Part shown: one piece after another, positions 55,063-64,000 of the stretch
Layout: the number at the start of each line of letters is the position of its first letter
Numbering within the stretch: position 1 is the first letter of the stretch
Source: Reticulitermes speratus
Taxonomy: Eukaryota > Arthropoda > Insecta > Blattodea > Rhinotermitidae
Length of the DNA: 64,000 nt
Reading direction: 5' to 3'
NCBI GenBank assembly: GCA_021186555.1
Contig: JAJKFL010000002.1
Location: 6,213,001 to 6,277,000, forward strand
Made by a program: the position numbers and the translations under genes
The notes under the pieces: generated by a model
Seen by the model: only the letters and a program-made list of their open reading frames with translations
Told to the model about the DNA's origin: nothing
The model's database searches: none

Positions 55063-55222
55063 CCTGTATAGTTAACGAAACAGGCAATACGACTTTAGCT
55101 AGCTACAAGGCATAGCCATACAATATTCAGGTTTTATGATCTATATTTTACTGAATAACGTATTGTAGCTAAGAAATTTGTAACAATTTGGGCTCGTACT
55201 TGATTTTATCTTATTTTCACCC

Positions 55223-55441
55223 ATTCATTCATTCTGCAATCTGTCTTAAGACAAGTCCGTAACCTCTTCCAAAGCGAGTTCTCCACAGGGTGGGATCTAG
55301 TGCTTCCTCTTTCAATTCCCAGTATCTTCTCTTTTCCTTAAGGTCATCCAGTAGCTGCTTACGCATTCTCCCTCGTCTTCCCATCATTTCTATCCTTCCT
55401 TCTAACTTTCCTTTAATCACGTATTTTAGAAGGCAGTTTCT
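55223..55441 (-). mobile_element. LINE family B tail, copy 4, inside IR5
   Basis: Minus strand: IKGKLEGRIEMMGRRGRMRK and LWRTRFGRGYGLVLRQIAE, stop, TGAATGAATGAA. It ends abruptly at 55441 in the codons for RN, where the IR5 interior resumes. Confidence 0.8.
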
Positions 55442-55483
55442 ATTGTATACATGTTTTAATTGCCTCTTCAGTTATTATACAGC

Positions 55484-55518
55484 ATGATGATAGCTTACAC
55501 ATATGGCCGAAACATGTA
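55484..55518 (+). ncRNA. Damaged hammerhead-like motif (IR5 right)
   Basis: AUGAUGA in place of CUGAUGA (C3 lost), stem II with one mismatch and one G-U, GAA, ACAUGU, A. Confidence 0.45.
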
Positions 55519-55571
55519 GCTGGGTTTCTTAAATAAAGTACACGTTTGTTGTGCTCGACTGACAGTGTTAC

Positions 55572-55916
55572 TCTTGAAATGTAAAGTGTATAACGACATG
55601 AATAGCGTACAGCTGTTATATGTTTGCACTAAATCTTGGCCCTCTTCAGGCACTCCATTTCATAAATGCAAATCAATACGTGACAAGCGGTGCTAGATGT
55701 GTCTGGTGAGGAACTACGGGTTACCGAAGTTTTCAAAGTAGATGTGTACAAATCATAAAAAGTTCCAACGTTAAATGTTAAATTGCTAAAATAACTCGCC
55801 TATTATCATTTATTCATTAAATTCTCTGTTATATCTTAATTATCAAATTATTGCTGTCGTTCTGTCTCCTACATTGTGTCAGTGCACTGTTTGTAGACCT
55901 TGTCTATTTTAGACTT
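55572..55916. other. Unassigned stretch
   Basis: CTGAAGA on the minus strand near 55652 with CAAACAUAU upstream may be a far-decayed ribozyme relic. Otherwise nothing. Confidence 0.35.
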
Positions 55917-56609
55917 TTTTTTTGTATGGCTCGACAGCCCTATATGGGCCTGGGCATCCTCGTTTCGTCGAGGTTTCATGGTCACACACACGTTTAGACA
56001 CACCACAGTCGGTAGGACTCCTCTGGACGAGTGACCAGCCCGTCGCAGAGACCTCTACCTGACAACACACAACACTCACAACAGACAGACATCCATGCCC
56101 TAGACGGGATTTTTTTTTTTTGTCTGTCCGGGGTTTTCCCCCTTTGATCCATTTTTGTACTGTTTAAATCATTTCGTCCTTCATGTCACTTTACGCTCCA
56201 TGCTACCGTCCTTACAACACAACAAAACATCCATGCCCCCGGTGGGATTTTTTTTTGTATTAATTCCTGGGTTTTCCCCTTTGATTCATTTGTACTGTTG
56301 AAGTCCTTTTTGTCCTGCATGTCACCGTATGTTTCATGCTATCGTCCATACATCTAACACAACACAAACTTGCATGCCCCCGGTGGGATTTTTTTTTTTT
56401 TTTTTTTTGCCTGTCCGGGGTTTTTCCCCTTTGATCCATTTTTGTTCTGTATTAGTCCTATTTCGTCCTTTCATGTCATTTACGGTCCACAACCGTCTTT
56501 TTACAACACAACGCAAACATCCATGCCCCCGGTGGGATTCGAACCCACGATCCTAGCAAGCGAGCGGCCGAAGACCCACGTCTTAGACCGCGCGGCCACT
56601 GGGATCGGC
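55917..56609 (-). mobile_element. SINE family 1 with three serial body-A modules and one body B
   Basis: Minus strand, 5' to 3': complete tRNA-like head (56608 to about 56535), then three body-A modules (56538-56390, 56389-56249, 56248-56111), each ending in an A-run and each followed again by ATCCCACCGGGGGCATG, and last body B (56110-55917) with the family 3' end. TTAGAC at both ends may be the target duplication. Confidence 0.9.
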
Positions 56610-56931
56610 TTAGACAGTATTTATCAGTGTTATATATTTATACTTTATAAAGAGTAAAACACTCTTTTTGGTATTTTGTTTCGGTAAGTGTACTTCGCAG
56701 TCTTTTTTATTTTTCTCCCCCCCCCCTCCCCCCTCAACCCCCTACGTCTTTCTGTTGTGCTGTGTCCACATTTGTATTTGTAGAAGCAGTTCATTTTCTG
56801 GTGATTCATACGACATACGAGGTTTGTGCACACCCTGTATGAGTTATATAATTTAAAGATTTCACGGAGACTAAATTCAATAAAACATTCTCGGGCTAGT
56901 AGCCGTGTCAGGTGGATTGAAGGCGAGTAAA
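56610..56931. other. Unassigned stretch
   Basis: C-rich run at 56718-56733; no gene recognised. Confidence 0.4.
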
Positions 56932-56969
56932 CCGACGTTTCGAAAACCATCTCTGTCCTCGTCATCAGG
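56932..56969 (-). ncRNA. Hammerhead-ribozyme-like motif, intact core
   Basis: Minus strand: CUGAUGA, an extra C, stem II GAGGAC/GUUUUC (six pairs, two G-U), GAA, ACGU palindrome, C. Stem I has one G-C pair. Confidence 0.6.
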
Positions 56970-58724
56970 CAACTGTACGATTTACTCGTGGATATCATTT
57001 TACCAACGTGTAACGTGTACAACAACTAAATATTTCCCCATTTTTATAAATTCTGTCCTTATATTTAGCCTACTCTCATTTACATCAAACAAACCAGGAA
57101 TATCTCTATCTTCATGTCTGTGTGTCTAACTGTATGTTTGCCTGTTCTCCCGGATATAATTTGGACCATATTTATAAATTTCATAAAATTGATATTAATG
57201 TCAGTCCGTCAAAAATCACCGCTCCTTCTTACTTTGTAATTCTCCACAATAGGTACAATAGGCAGTACTAACGTGGCTATCATTCCCACTTACAAGACGA
57301 AGACATTAGGGTCACTAAACGTGAAATAACATTTTTGTGCTACAATGCCTACATCTCCGAAAAACAGGCAAGTATTTATAGTAAGTTTTTACGATGTAAA
57401 ACACGAGAGCCGCACGAAATACACATTCAACTTTTGTAATGAAGCATGAGAAATTTTGAATTGGAAATTTCTATAGCAGTGAAAATCTAGATTATGGAGT
57501 TTTCGAAGCCTGGTATTGAAGAGTGTTCTGGAGCAACCTACTGCCTTCATCTTCAGGGTGGACGTTGGAGACAGGGACAGCAAGTGGTGTAGAAATTTTA
57601 TTAATTTGTAACAGCAGAGAAGATCACAATGCTAATGTGAGACTTGACAGAGGCAGAAGATTTATGGAGCCATTTTGTATATTACTAATTACATATTTGG
57701 CAACTTTGTAAAATTGTTACGTTACATCTGATATCTTTAACGCAGGCGAAGTTTTCACCACATGAAATTATGCAGAGAAATAGATCACAGAGTTGGCTAT
57801 GCAAGCTTCTTCAAAGAGACGAAAGAGTCTGAAACAATGTTGGCGTTGAAGTTCTTATGTGAATGTTTGCTTGACATGGTAACAGGTCAAGGTGACCTGA
57901 TTCACGAAGAAATGTAATCATATTCAGTGAGATGATGGCTACAAATGAAGGGCCCCTTTTAGAAAGAGAACTTCAAAGGAAACAAACAAACAAACAAAGA
58001 GTGACGTGATCTGTAAATAACTGTGTAGCAAAGAGGAGAGTTTAAATCCGTTTTCAACAAGTCCGTACGTTCAACTCACGTATCGTTTTCGGTTAGGATT
58101 TTAGTAGACCTGCAGAAAAATGGATCAGTCTAGAGCAAATGTTCCATTTTTTACCCTCGTACGTGTCAAATAGTTGAATGTGTCAACAGCTGCGTGTGAA
58201 GTCCTCTCCGTTTAACACAACAGTTGTCATTTTGCTTCAGAGAAAATCGAACACACTTCCACTTACGAGTATAGCTTCTATTTTAAGTCTGTCAGTATAA
58301 GCTATACGAATTGTGGGCAACACAGAAGATTGAAAAATACCTCGTCCTTTGTGTGTTTTCTTCTTGTGAAACCCTTACAGAATCTGCCGACAAACTCTTA
58401 TGATGACTCTTGCAAAGACAATGAACCTATGAAAGAGTCGTTCGGGTTGGCTTACCAAGCAATGCAACGCGCAGCAAGTGCTTACTGCTTGGCGTTACTC
58501 ACACTTCTTTGCGGTCTAAACTTTGGATGTTTCGGAGTTTCTTGTGGCACTTCTACAACAGAGAACGTCACTACAGTCTGTATCGAAATATGTTGCCTTA
58601 CAGGACACACAAAAGTATAAATTTACACATACGTAATTGTGACATTTTTAAAATATCCTAGAAAAAATGCCTCGGTCTCCGAAAATACAAAAGACAACAA
58701 ATAGCTGTATATTACATGGTCTTC
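56970..58724. other. Unassigned stretch
   Basis: A CTGAAGA box lies at 57552-57558 on the minus strand with GAAAA upstream and no compact stem II, probably a relic. A 96-codon frame at 58330-58620 (+) is cysteine-containing but matches nothing I recognise. No gene is called. Confidence 0.4.
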
Positions 58725-58860
58725 GGAAGTATGACACCGTGCAGTCTGGTAGGTTGGAACCGACGTTTCGAAAAAATAAAATGTCTTAATCTTCCGGGTA
58801 TATAGAAGAGATGGAGAGAACACGCGTCTCCAAAACGTTGGTAGCAATCTATCACAACAC
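58725..58860. mobile_element. Compact inverted pair of decayed hammerhead-like motifs
   Basis: Minus-strand half GAAACGUCGG at 58760-58769 (CGGAAGA box) and plus-strand GGAGA/UCUCC stem II followed by AAAACGUUGG at about 58812-58848 face each other only about 10 bp apart. Both cores are damaged. Confidence 0.45.
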
Positions 58861-58927
58861 ACTCTGTCATAATTCTGACAGACTGCCGGGATAACGTAGT
58901 CCATATACACACTTGCTAGAGGGTCGG

Positions 58928-59110
58928 CATTCCGGGGTCCGAAACCCGAAGGGGGGCGACATTTTCCACACCCGTCCAGACCGGCTCCGAGGCCCACCCT
59001 CCTGTACAATGGGTACCGGGTCTCTTTCCCCGGGGTAAAGCAGCCGGGGCGTCGCGCTGATGTTAAAGAAAGGGTGTAACGACACCTGCACCTTCTTCTG
59101 TGTCTTCATG
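58928..59110 (+). mobile_element. SINE family D
   Basis: GGGGTCCGAAACCC in B-box position, then GGTACCGGGTCTCTTTCCCC and AAGCAGCCGGGGCG; the 3' part is shortened. Confidence 0.68.
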
Positions 59111-59174
59111 GTCTGTTGCATGATGCAGTTTACGTTGCTTTTGTTACAACTCTCACAAGATTAAAATATCAATC
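59111..59174. other. Spacer
   Basis: No feature recognised. Confidence 0.4.
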
Positions 59175-59395
59175 TTTCAAACGCCACTGTTGTGGGTTGT
59201 TACGCAGTGTCGACTAACAGTTACTGACGTTTCGAAAGACTGCAGTGCCTTCATCCTCTTGTGCTGTTTTGACTCTGAAGGTGACGGCATTACCACCTTA
59301 CGAAATATCTGCACCAACTTAACAAACGACACAGCGCAACAAACCTGAAGACGAATCTTCAGCAACATCGCTGTGATAACCTAAAATCTCGCAAT
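59175..59395. mobile_element. Decayed ribozyme-element relative
   Basis: Contains TTGTTACGCAGTGTCGACTA, the minus-strand UCGAAACGUCAGUAAC half-core at 59226, and a closing CTTCAGCAACATCGCTGTGA block like that at 50275-50290. Confidence 0.5.
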
Positions 59396-59499
59396 ATGAA
59401 ATTCACCACCGTGAAACTCTCAAACGTCACAATAATTCTGCAGTCACAGTGCAGTACTTACTTCTTCGACAATTTCGTATCCGGCTGCGAGGCTTATGG

Positions 59500-59640
59500 A
59501 AAATCTTCACGGGGTTAAAGCGGCCAGAACGTGAACCTAACCATTCACCTCCACCTAGTACCGATGTCAAAAATGCATGGATCTATACCTCAACTACCCC
59601 ACACGCCTTCATGCCGTGGTGCTTAAATAAGCCCAAGCGA
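59500..59640 (+). mobile_element. SINE family D, 3' body fragment
   Basis: GGGTTAAAGCGGCCAGAACG, then CCACCTAGTACCGATG and GCCTTCATGCCGTGGTGC. Confidence 0.6.
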
Positions 59641-60329
59641 AACTATAAATTTCACCTTTTATCTTTTAGGGACTAGTACCAATTGAAAGCTGTCAGATAT
59701 AAGTTCAAAGATCCGCATTGTCGATATGTTTCTAATTTTCAACACAGAAAGTGTACGAAATATCAGCAGCAGAAAAATCAGTCGGCAGAGTTACTTGTTA
59801 CGGGCCAGATGACCGGGGATCCGTTCTAGGCGCGAACAGGAACGTGAGAGGTCTGCCACACGTGTATCTAGCAGGTTTATCGAATCTAGAACGCGTAAAG
59901 CTTTATTTTCACAGGTAAAACTTCACCGAAATTGTTAACATCATTATAATTATCATCGTTATAGTCTCAAGACTGGTGACGTAAAGTTCTGACAACTGCT
60001 TCCAAGTCAGAGATACAAAAAAATAGTACACCTGCTTTGGAAACAACCTATTCGTCATAACCGCAGCACAAAAAATTTGGTGCTGCTTGACCGCCCAAGA
60101 CGTAACGATCATCAAATCGCGACAACACAAGTACGAACGGTCTCACCGCCACAAAAATAAACTCACCTGCCAACCGCAATGACAGTCCATGTCCTGAAGT
60201 ACAAAGATAACTCACGTTCAAGTACGGCATGGAACTCGGTGAGAAGAACACTATTTGCGCTGTTTCAGAACCAAACTTCGTAAGGAATTAGAGAATATGA
60301 GGAGGTGGGCGCAGCAAAGAATTTGGTTT
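59641..60329. other. Unassigned stretch
   Basis: No feature recognised. Confidence 0.4.
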
Positions 60330-60407
60330 CAAGCAATTAATTTCATGTCACGTGAAACTAAAGTTGCATAAAACTGTGGTTTCACGTTGCATGAAACTAA
60401 TTGCTTG
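60330..60407. repeat. Foldback with 29-bp arms
   Basis: 60330-60358 and 60379-60407 are inverted copies matching at 26 of 29 positions, around a 20-base loop. Could be a small foldback element. Confidence 0.85.
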
Positions 60408-60533
60408 CAACAAGTTTCCTCGGTGTGTGCCTCGCCAGTAGGATATGCCTCACGCATGCCTTAGTGACTGACACGCCACACTTTATAGTTGTGTTTCTTT
60501 TTACTTCGGCTGCAATTGGTCAACATATAAGTG

Positions 60534-60534
<1 letters not shown>

Positions 60535-60566
<32 letters not shown>

Positions 60567-60774
60567 GTCTGTCTGTCTGTCTATCTGTCTATCTATCTGC
60601 CTATCTATCTATCTATCTATCTATCTGTCTGTCTGTCTATTGTCTATCTATCTGCCTATCTATCTGTCTGTCTGTCTATCTATCTACCTATCTATCTATC
60701 TATCTATCTATATGTCTGTCTGTCTGTCTATCTGTCTATCTATCTGCCTATCTATCTATCTATCTATCTATCTA

Positions 60775-60809
<35 letters not shown>

Positions 60810-60822
60810 GCCTATCTATCTA

Positions 60823-60853
<31 letters not shown>

Positions 60854-61052
60854 GCCTATCTATCTATCTGTCTGTCTGTCTGTCTATCTGTCTATATATC
60901 TATTTATCCATCTATCTATCTATTATGTGTCTATCTATCTGTCTATATATCTATCTATCTATCCTATATATCTATCTATCTATCCATCCATCCATCTAAC
61001 CATCCAGCCATCTCCACATCTACCTATCCATCTATCTCCATATCTGTCTATC
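60535..61052 (+). repeat. CTGT/CTAT tetranucleotide microsatellite, about 520 bp
   Basis: Uninterrupted pyrimidine-rich tetranucleotides with blocks of CTGT alternating with CTAT and rare CCAT near the right end. It gives spurious YLSICLS-type frames. Confidence 0.97.
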
Positions 61053-61299
61053 TGTCTAATCTAACTCTATGGAACATATTCCTCTTTTAGAAGCTGAGAC
61101 TTAATAACTAACCAATAAAATCCTCACACTTTATGGAACCCGAAGGTTCTTCACTTTGTCTTCAAGAAACCGCCATTGTCTCTATCTTGAGTCAGAAAAA
61201 TCCAGTGCACGATATACAAACCAATTTTTCAAAAAGCCATTTCAATAGTATCTTTCATTCAAAGCCTTCATTTGCCAAGTCCTCTCTTCCCCTGACGTT
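61053..61299. other. Unassigned stretch
   Basis: No feature recognised. Confidence 0.4.
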
Positions 61300-61515
61300 T
61301 TCCTATAAAAATTCTGCATGCATTTTTTTTCTCCCCATACACGCCATATGCCCGGCCCTTCTCATTCTCCTTGATTTGACAATCCTAATCATATATGATG
61401 AGGTGTACGAATCATGAAAATCGTAATTATGCCATTTGCCCCATCTTCTTGTTACTTCTTCCCTCTTAGGACCGAATATCGCCCTCAGCACCCTATTCTC
61501 GAAACACCCTCAATC
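61300..61515 (-). mobile_element. LINE family C, polymerase fragment
   Basis: Minus strand: MLRAIFGPKREEVTRRWGKW and KSRRMRRAGHMACMG, the region just upstream of the fragments at 6531 and 19786. Confidence 0.75.
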
Positions 61516-62425
61516 TACATTATCCTTTTAACTGAAGAGCCCAAGTTTCACACTCATACAAAACACAGGCAAAATCATAAATTTGTCTCTTTTAATTTTT
61601 TCCAATTTAATAAATCAAAAAGGAAGAGGTTTTAAACTGAAAGGCAGCAGACGTGATGCGAATCCAATCTTCTGTCACATCCAAAGCTTGTATTGCTGTC
61701 TCCACGTAGCAAGTTACTCTTATCGCTAATTACACCTACTCCAGATGGCAATAATTGTCGAAAAAACTCGACTTTAATGAAGCAGTTGAAAAGTCTCTAC
61801 GTTTCGGTTGGTAAAGAAGCCTCAAACTTTTCCGATCAAAACGTTTTGTTTATGCAGTAGCGCCACTTTCTCGATCAAGCTGCCTTCAAACAATTAGGTT
61901 CATGGCGTGTATATTCAGGGAAAATATGGCTTCGTTGTTTCTCTAAGGTCTGTAATATGTAAGTCTGGATCAGTAGAGAGGTTATCTGTAAAAATGACGG
62001 CTAGAAATGCGAACTGTCAGGTTTAAACGTTGGAATCTCAAAAAGCTTTACACAAGAACAAAAACAATTGTATATGGAGTGATTAATAACAGAAGTGCAG
62101 GCCTTTATAATAAACCTAGAAAGCAGAAGTAACATCATATAAAATGTGGAAATTACGAGATATATGTTAGACATGTTTTTCAAATTGTTGAATATTTAAA
62201 AAAAATAGAAAGAAGAAGTGTTACTAAGATTTAAATCTTCCTTGTCGACCGAGTCACCGACGTTTAAAAAAAAAGCGTAGTTCGTACTTACAGAAAACTA
62301 ACGGTTGGAGGAAGCTTCAGAATCAACGTGGCGTCCAGAGGTCCTCGGTCCACAGTTTAGTAACCACTGGCATACGGATTGCGCACTCGACGTCTTGTGT
62401 AACTTAACGGAACACAGAAACAAAG
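61516..62425. other. Unassigned stretch
   Basis: No feature recognised. Confidence 0.4.
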
Positions 62426-62434
62426 ATGCGAATA

Positions 62435-62707
62435 TGGCTCAGTCGCCGGCCTCCCACCGCGGAGGCCCTGGTTCGATCCCGGGTCAGTCTTTGTGGGATT
62501 TGTGGTGGACAAAATGGCACTGGGACAGGTTTTACCTACCGAGTACTTCGGTTTCCCCCTGTCAATTTCATTTCACCGGTGCTCCATTACTTGGAACAAT
62601 AAAAAAACTGATCATCTTTCTCTTCATTTTCATCACAGGGTAGCACAAGAAGCGTTAAGGCTGCGGTACGTCCGTAGCTTCTGCTGCGGGGCCCTTCTCA
62701 ATAAAAA
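62435..62707 (+). mobile_element. SINE family 2, complete, with perfect 9-bp target duplication
   Basis: Head TGGCTCAGTCGCCGGCCTCC with B box GGTTCGATCCCGG, body with TTGTGGTGGACAAAATGGCA and TCATTTCACCGGTGCTCCAT, end CTGCTGCGGGGCCCTTCTCA plus A tail. ATGCGAATA lies at 62426-62434 and 62708-62716. Confidence 0.92.
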
Positions 62708-62716
62708 ATGCGAATA

Positions 62717-62901
62717 CGTTTCAGCGTCTCGCCTGATCACTCCATCCGCAAACGTTAAGTAAGTTCCCTTGTCGACATTAGACGTCATGCAAAAAACAGT
62801 GCGATGAACGATAAAACAGAAAGAAATTAAGAATCTGTCACCGAAACCATTAGCCTGGAGCAAAAACATGTCTTAAAACAAAACATCACGATGACAAAGT
62901 A
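62717..62901. other. Spacer
   Basis: No feature recognised. Confidence 0.4.
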
Positions 62902-62903
62902 TA

Positions 62904-63470
62904 CAGGGTGATCCAGGAGGACAGGTAAATATTTTTGGAGGTGATAATATCAGTCCAATTCTGACTGGTTACAGAGATAGAGCTGTGTGAATCTCCAGAC
63001 ATAACTCCTTAGAAATTTGTTTGTGAGGTTGGATGAAGAGCGAAGTTTACAAAAGAAAGTTGGATACACGAGACGAATCGCTCGCTCGCATTTTGGATTC
63101 TGCTGCCGGCATAAAGAAACGTGAAGATCAACTGAGACGAACAACACGCGATCTTCGCTCACGAGTTGCAAAGTGCTCTGAGGTTGACGGTGAGATTTTT
63201 GAACATTTATTGTGAACTGTAACAAATGTGTCATTTGCTTGTAACAAATTTGTCATTTAAATTTTAGATTAAAATAAAAATAAAATTAACAGTAATCTCT
63301 CTTTCTTCATTACCACCCAAAATGCTTCTGTATTTGTAAATTAAAACAGCTCTCTCTCTCTCTCGGTAACCATTCAGAAATAGACACATGTTCATATAAA
63401 CTTCATTTCTCTCACAATGACGGATACTATCACCTCCCATAACATATACATTTCCTCCTGAATCGTCCTG
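62904..63470 (+). mobile_element. Internally deleted Tc1/mariner-like transposon
   Basis: Inverted ends CAGGGTGATCCAGGAGGACA and the complement of TTTCCTCCTGAATCGTCCTG continue into GGAGGTGATA on both sides, about 50 bp each. TA flanks it at 62902-62903 and 63471-63472. Only the last part of a transposase gene remains. Confidence 0.82.
63033..63215 (+). pseudogene. Transposase C-terminal remnant (Tc1/mariner-like)
   Basis: A 60-residue frame starting MKSEVYKRKLDTRDESLARI and ending EVDGEIFEHLL. The pattern of KxxVY near the start and a C-terminal (C)xExxGxxFEHLL is the usual end of insect IS630/Tc1/mariner-type transposases. The DDE catalytic domain is deleted, so it has no activity. It lies in sense between the element's two inverted ends, which supports the call. 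Confidence 0.7.
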
Positions 63471-63472
63471 TA

Positions 63473-63790
63473 TATGGAAGGATCCTATGGGTCTATTTAT
63501 TTCTATGTCTGCAGTAATGACAATGCCAATTCTTCACATCGTGCGTGCAACATAGAGCAGACTTCTAAAACGAAATAAAAGCAGGAACAAGGGACAAGGT
63601 ACTTGGCGCCATATTTAAGAACATTATTACACATGACAGATTCAGCGTGCAATATACTGCCTTTGGCCTAATCTCTATAGCGACTGCCATTTCAGCTCTC
63701 GATCTCTCTTAAATAGAAAATATTTTACAAAAAAAAGAAGTTCCGAGTGTAAATCGTAAACCGTACCCTCCATTCTACGTCATTTCCTGG
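63473..63790. other. Unassigned stretch
   Basis: No feature recognised. Confidence 0.4.
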
Positions 63791-63839
63791 TCATACATAC
63801 ATACATACATACATACATACATACATACATACATACATA
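63791..63839. repeat. (ATAC)n microsatellite, about 12 units
   Basis: Perfect CATA repeats. Confidence 0.95.
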
Positions 63840-63921
63840 AGAGTATTACTATCGCCGTTGTAGGTTAGTTCTGTGAGACAGTGATTGTTTACTTACAGAC
63901 TCTGTTATCTACACGTTGATT

Positions 63922-64000
63922 TTGTCGAGTATAACACCATTGTCGAGTAAAACATAATTGTCGAGTATAACACCATTGTCGAGTATAACACCATTGTCGA
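63922..64000. repeat. 18-bp tandem repeat running off the window
   Basis: Units of TTGTCGAGTATAACACCA, at least four copies, one with AAAACATAA. The array continues beyond the window. Confidence 0.9.

Larger units (their letters stand above)
54972..55571. mobile_element. Ribozyme inverted-repeat element IR5 carrying a LINE fragment
   Basis: Arms of about 115 bp start AACACTGTCAGT at the left and end ACTGACAGTGTT at the right, and share GAGCACAACAAACGTGT and AGAAACCCAGCTACATG. The left arm carries an intact hammerhead-like motif, the right one a damaged copy. A LINE family B tail fills part of the interior. Confidence 0.8.

Noticed and set aside
55600..55660. Hammerhead copy on the minus strand near 55652
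   Set aside because: CUGAAGA is present but G12 is C and stem II does not pair.
57481..57560. Another hammerhead copy on the minus strand
   Set aside because: A CUGAAGA box and GAAAA occur, but stem II would need a long imperfect hairpin and stem III is not palindromic.
58330..58620. 96-codon cysteine-containing ORF as a secreted peptide
   Set aside because: No clear signal peptide with cleavage site, and no homologue recognised.
60401..61090. 229-codon serine/leucine-rich ORF that looks like a membrane protein
   Set aside because: Only translates the CTGT/CTAT microsatellite.
16989..62707. Functional tRNA genes at the A-box/B-box sequences
   Set aside because: Each is followed by a SINE body, lacks a proper acceptor stem and anticodon arm, and many have target duplications.

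Overview
The window looks like a gene-poor stretch of a large arthropod nuclear genome. I infer a cockroach-like insect from the combination of repeat families, but nothing in the sequence proves the species. I found no convincing host protein-coding gene, rRNA or functional tRNA. What is present is non-LTR retrotransposon sequence, several tRNA-derived SINE families, short inverted-repeat DNA transposon derivatives (hAT-like, Tc1/mariner-like, pogo-like) and about a dozen long minisatellite arrays that together fill roughly a sixth of the window.

The most interesting signal is a set of short motifs on both strands that match the core of a minimal type I hammerhead ribozyme. Each reads CUGANGA, one extra pyrimidine in most copies, a stem II hairpin, GAAA, a self-complementary stem III (ACGU, ACAUGU or ACGCGU) and a cleavage-site nucleotide that is C, U or A. 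About 15 copies have an intact or nearly intact core and about as many are decayed. Many sit as opposed pairs in the two arms of a short inverted-repeat element (5713-6013, 24971-25331, 26575-26898, 38355-38560, 54972-55571, and decayed versions at 18699-19275 and 47047-47415), so a transcript of either strand would carry one ribozyme in sense. Palindromic stem III sequences suggest they work as dimers, as known for hammerheads of Penelope-like elements and animal retrozymes. This is a motif reading and no cleavage has been shown.

Layout. 1-10 kb: a 14-bp minisatellite, an inverted-repeat MITE, the first ribozyme pair, LINE tails and two small minisatellites. 11.9-16 kb: a 40-bp array of about 61 units and a 52-bp array. 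16-24 kb: SINEs, LINE tails, ribozyme elements and a nested SINE pair. 24-27 kb: a polypurine tract and a 36-bp array bordered by two ribozyme inverted repeats. 28-33 kb: SINE, hAT-like elements and a 46-bp array. 33.4-38.3 kb: the only substantial coding sequence, a minus-strand CR1/L2-like LINE with an SGNH/esterase ORF1, an APE endonuclease and a reverse transcriptase, all in one frame broken only by TGA codons. 41.4-43.3 kb: a second, 5'-truncated copy of that LINE's 3' end in which a 49-bp unit has expanded to about 33 copies. 43-56 kb: hAT and pogo MITEs, SINEs, a 31/62-bp array, and two structurally odd SINE loci (tandem heads at 53554; serial body modules at 55917-56609). 57-64 kb: mostly featureless sequence, decayed ribozyme elements, a tetranucleotide tract, a SINE with a clean target duplication, an internally deleted Tc1/mariner element and a tandem repeat running off the end.

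Coordinates of repeat edges are read by eye and are usually good to within about 10 bp, except where a target duplication fixes them. Family names beyond the level of superfamily are avoided where I could not justify them.
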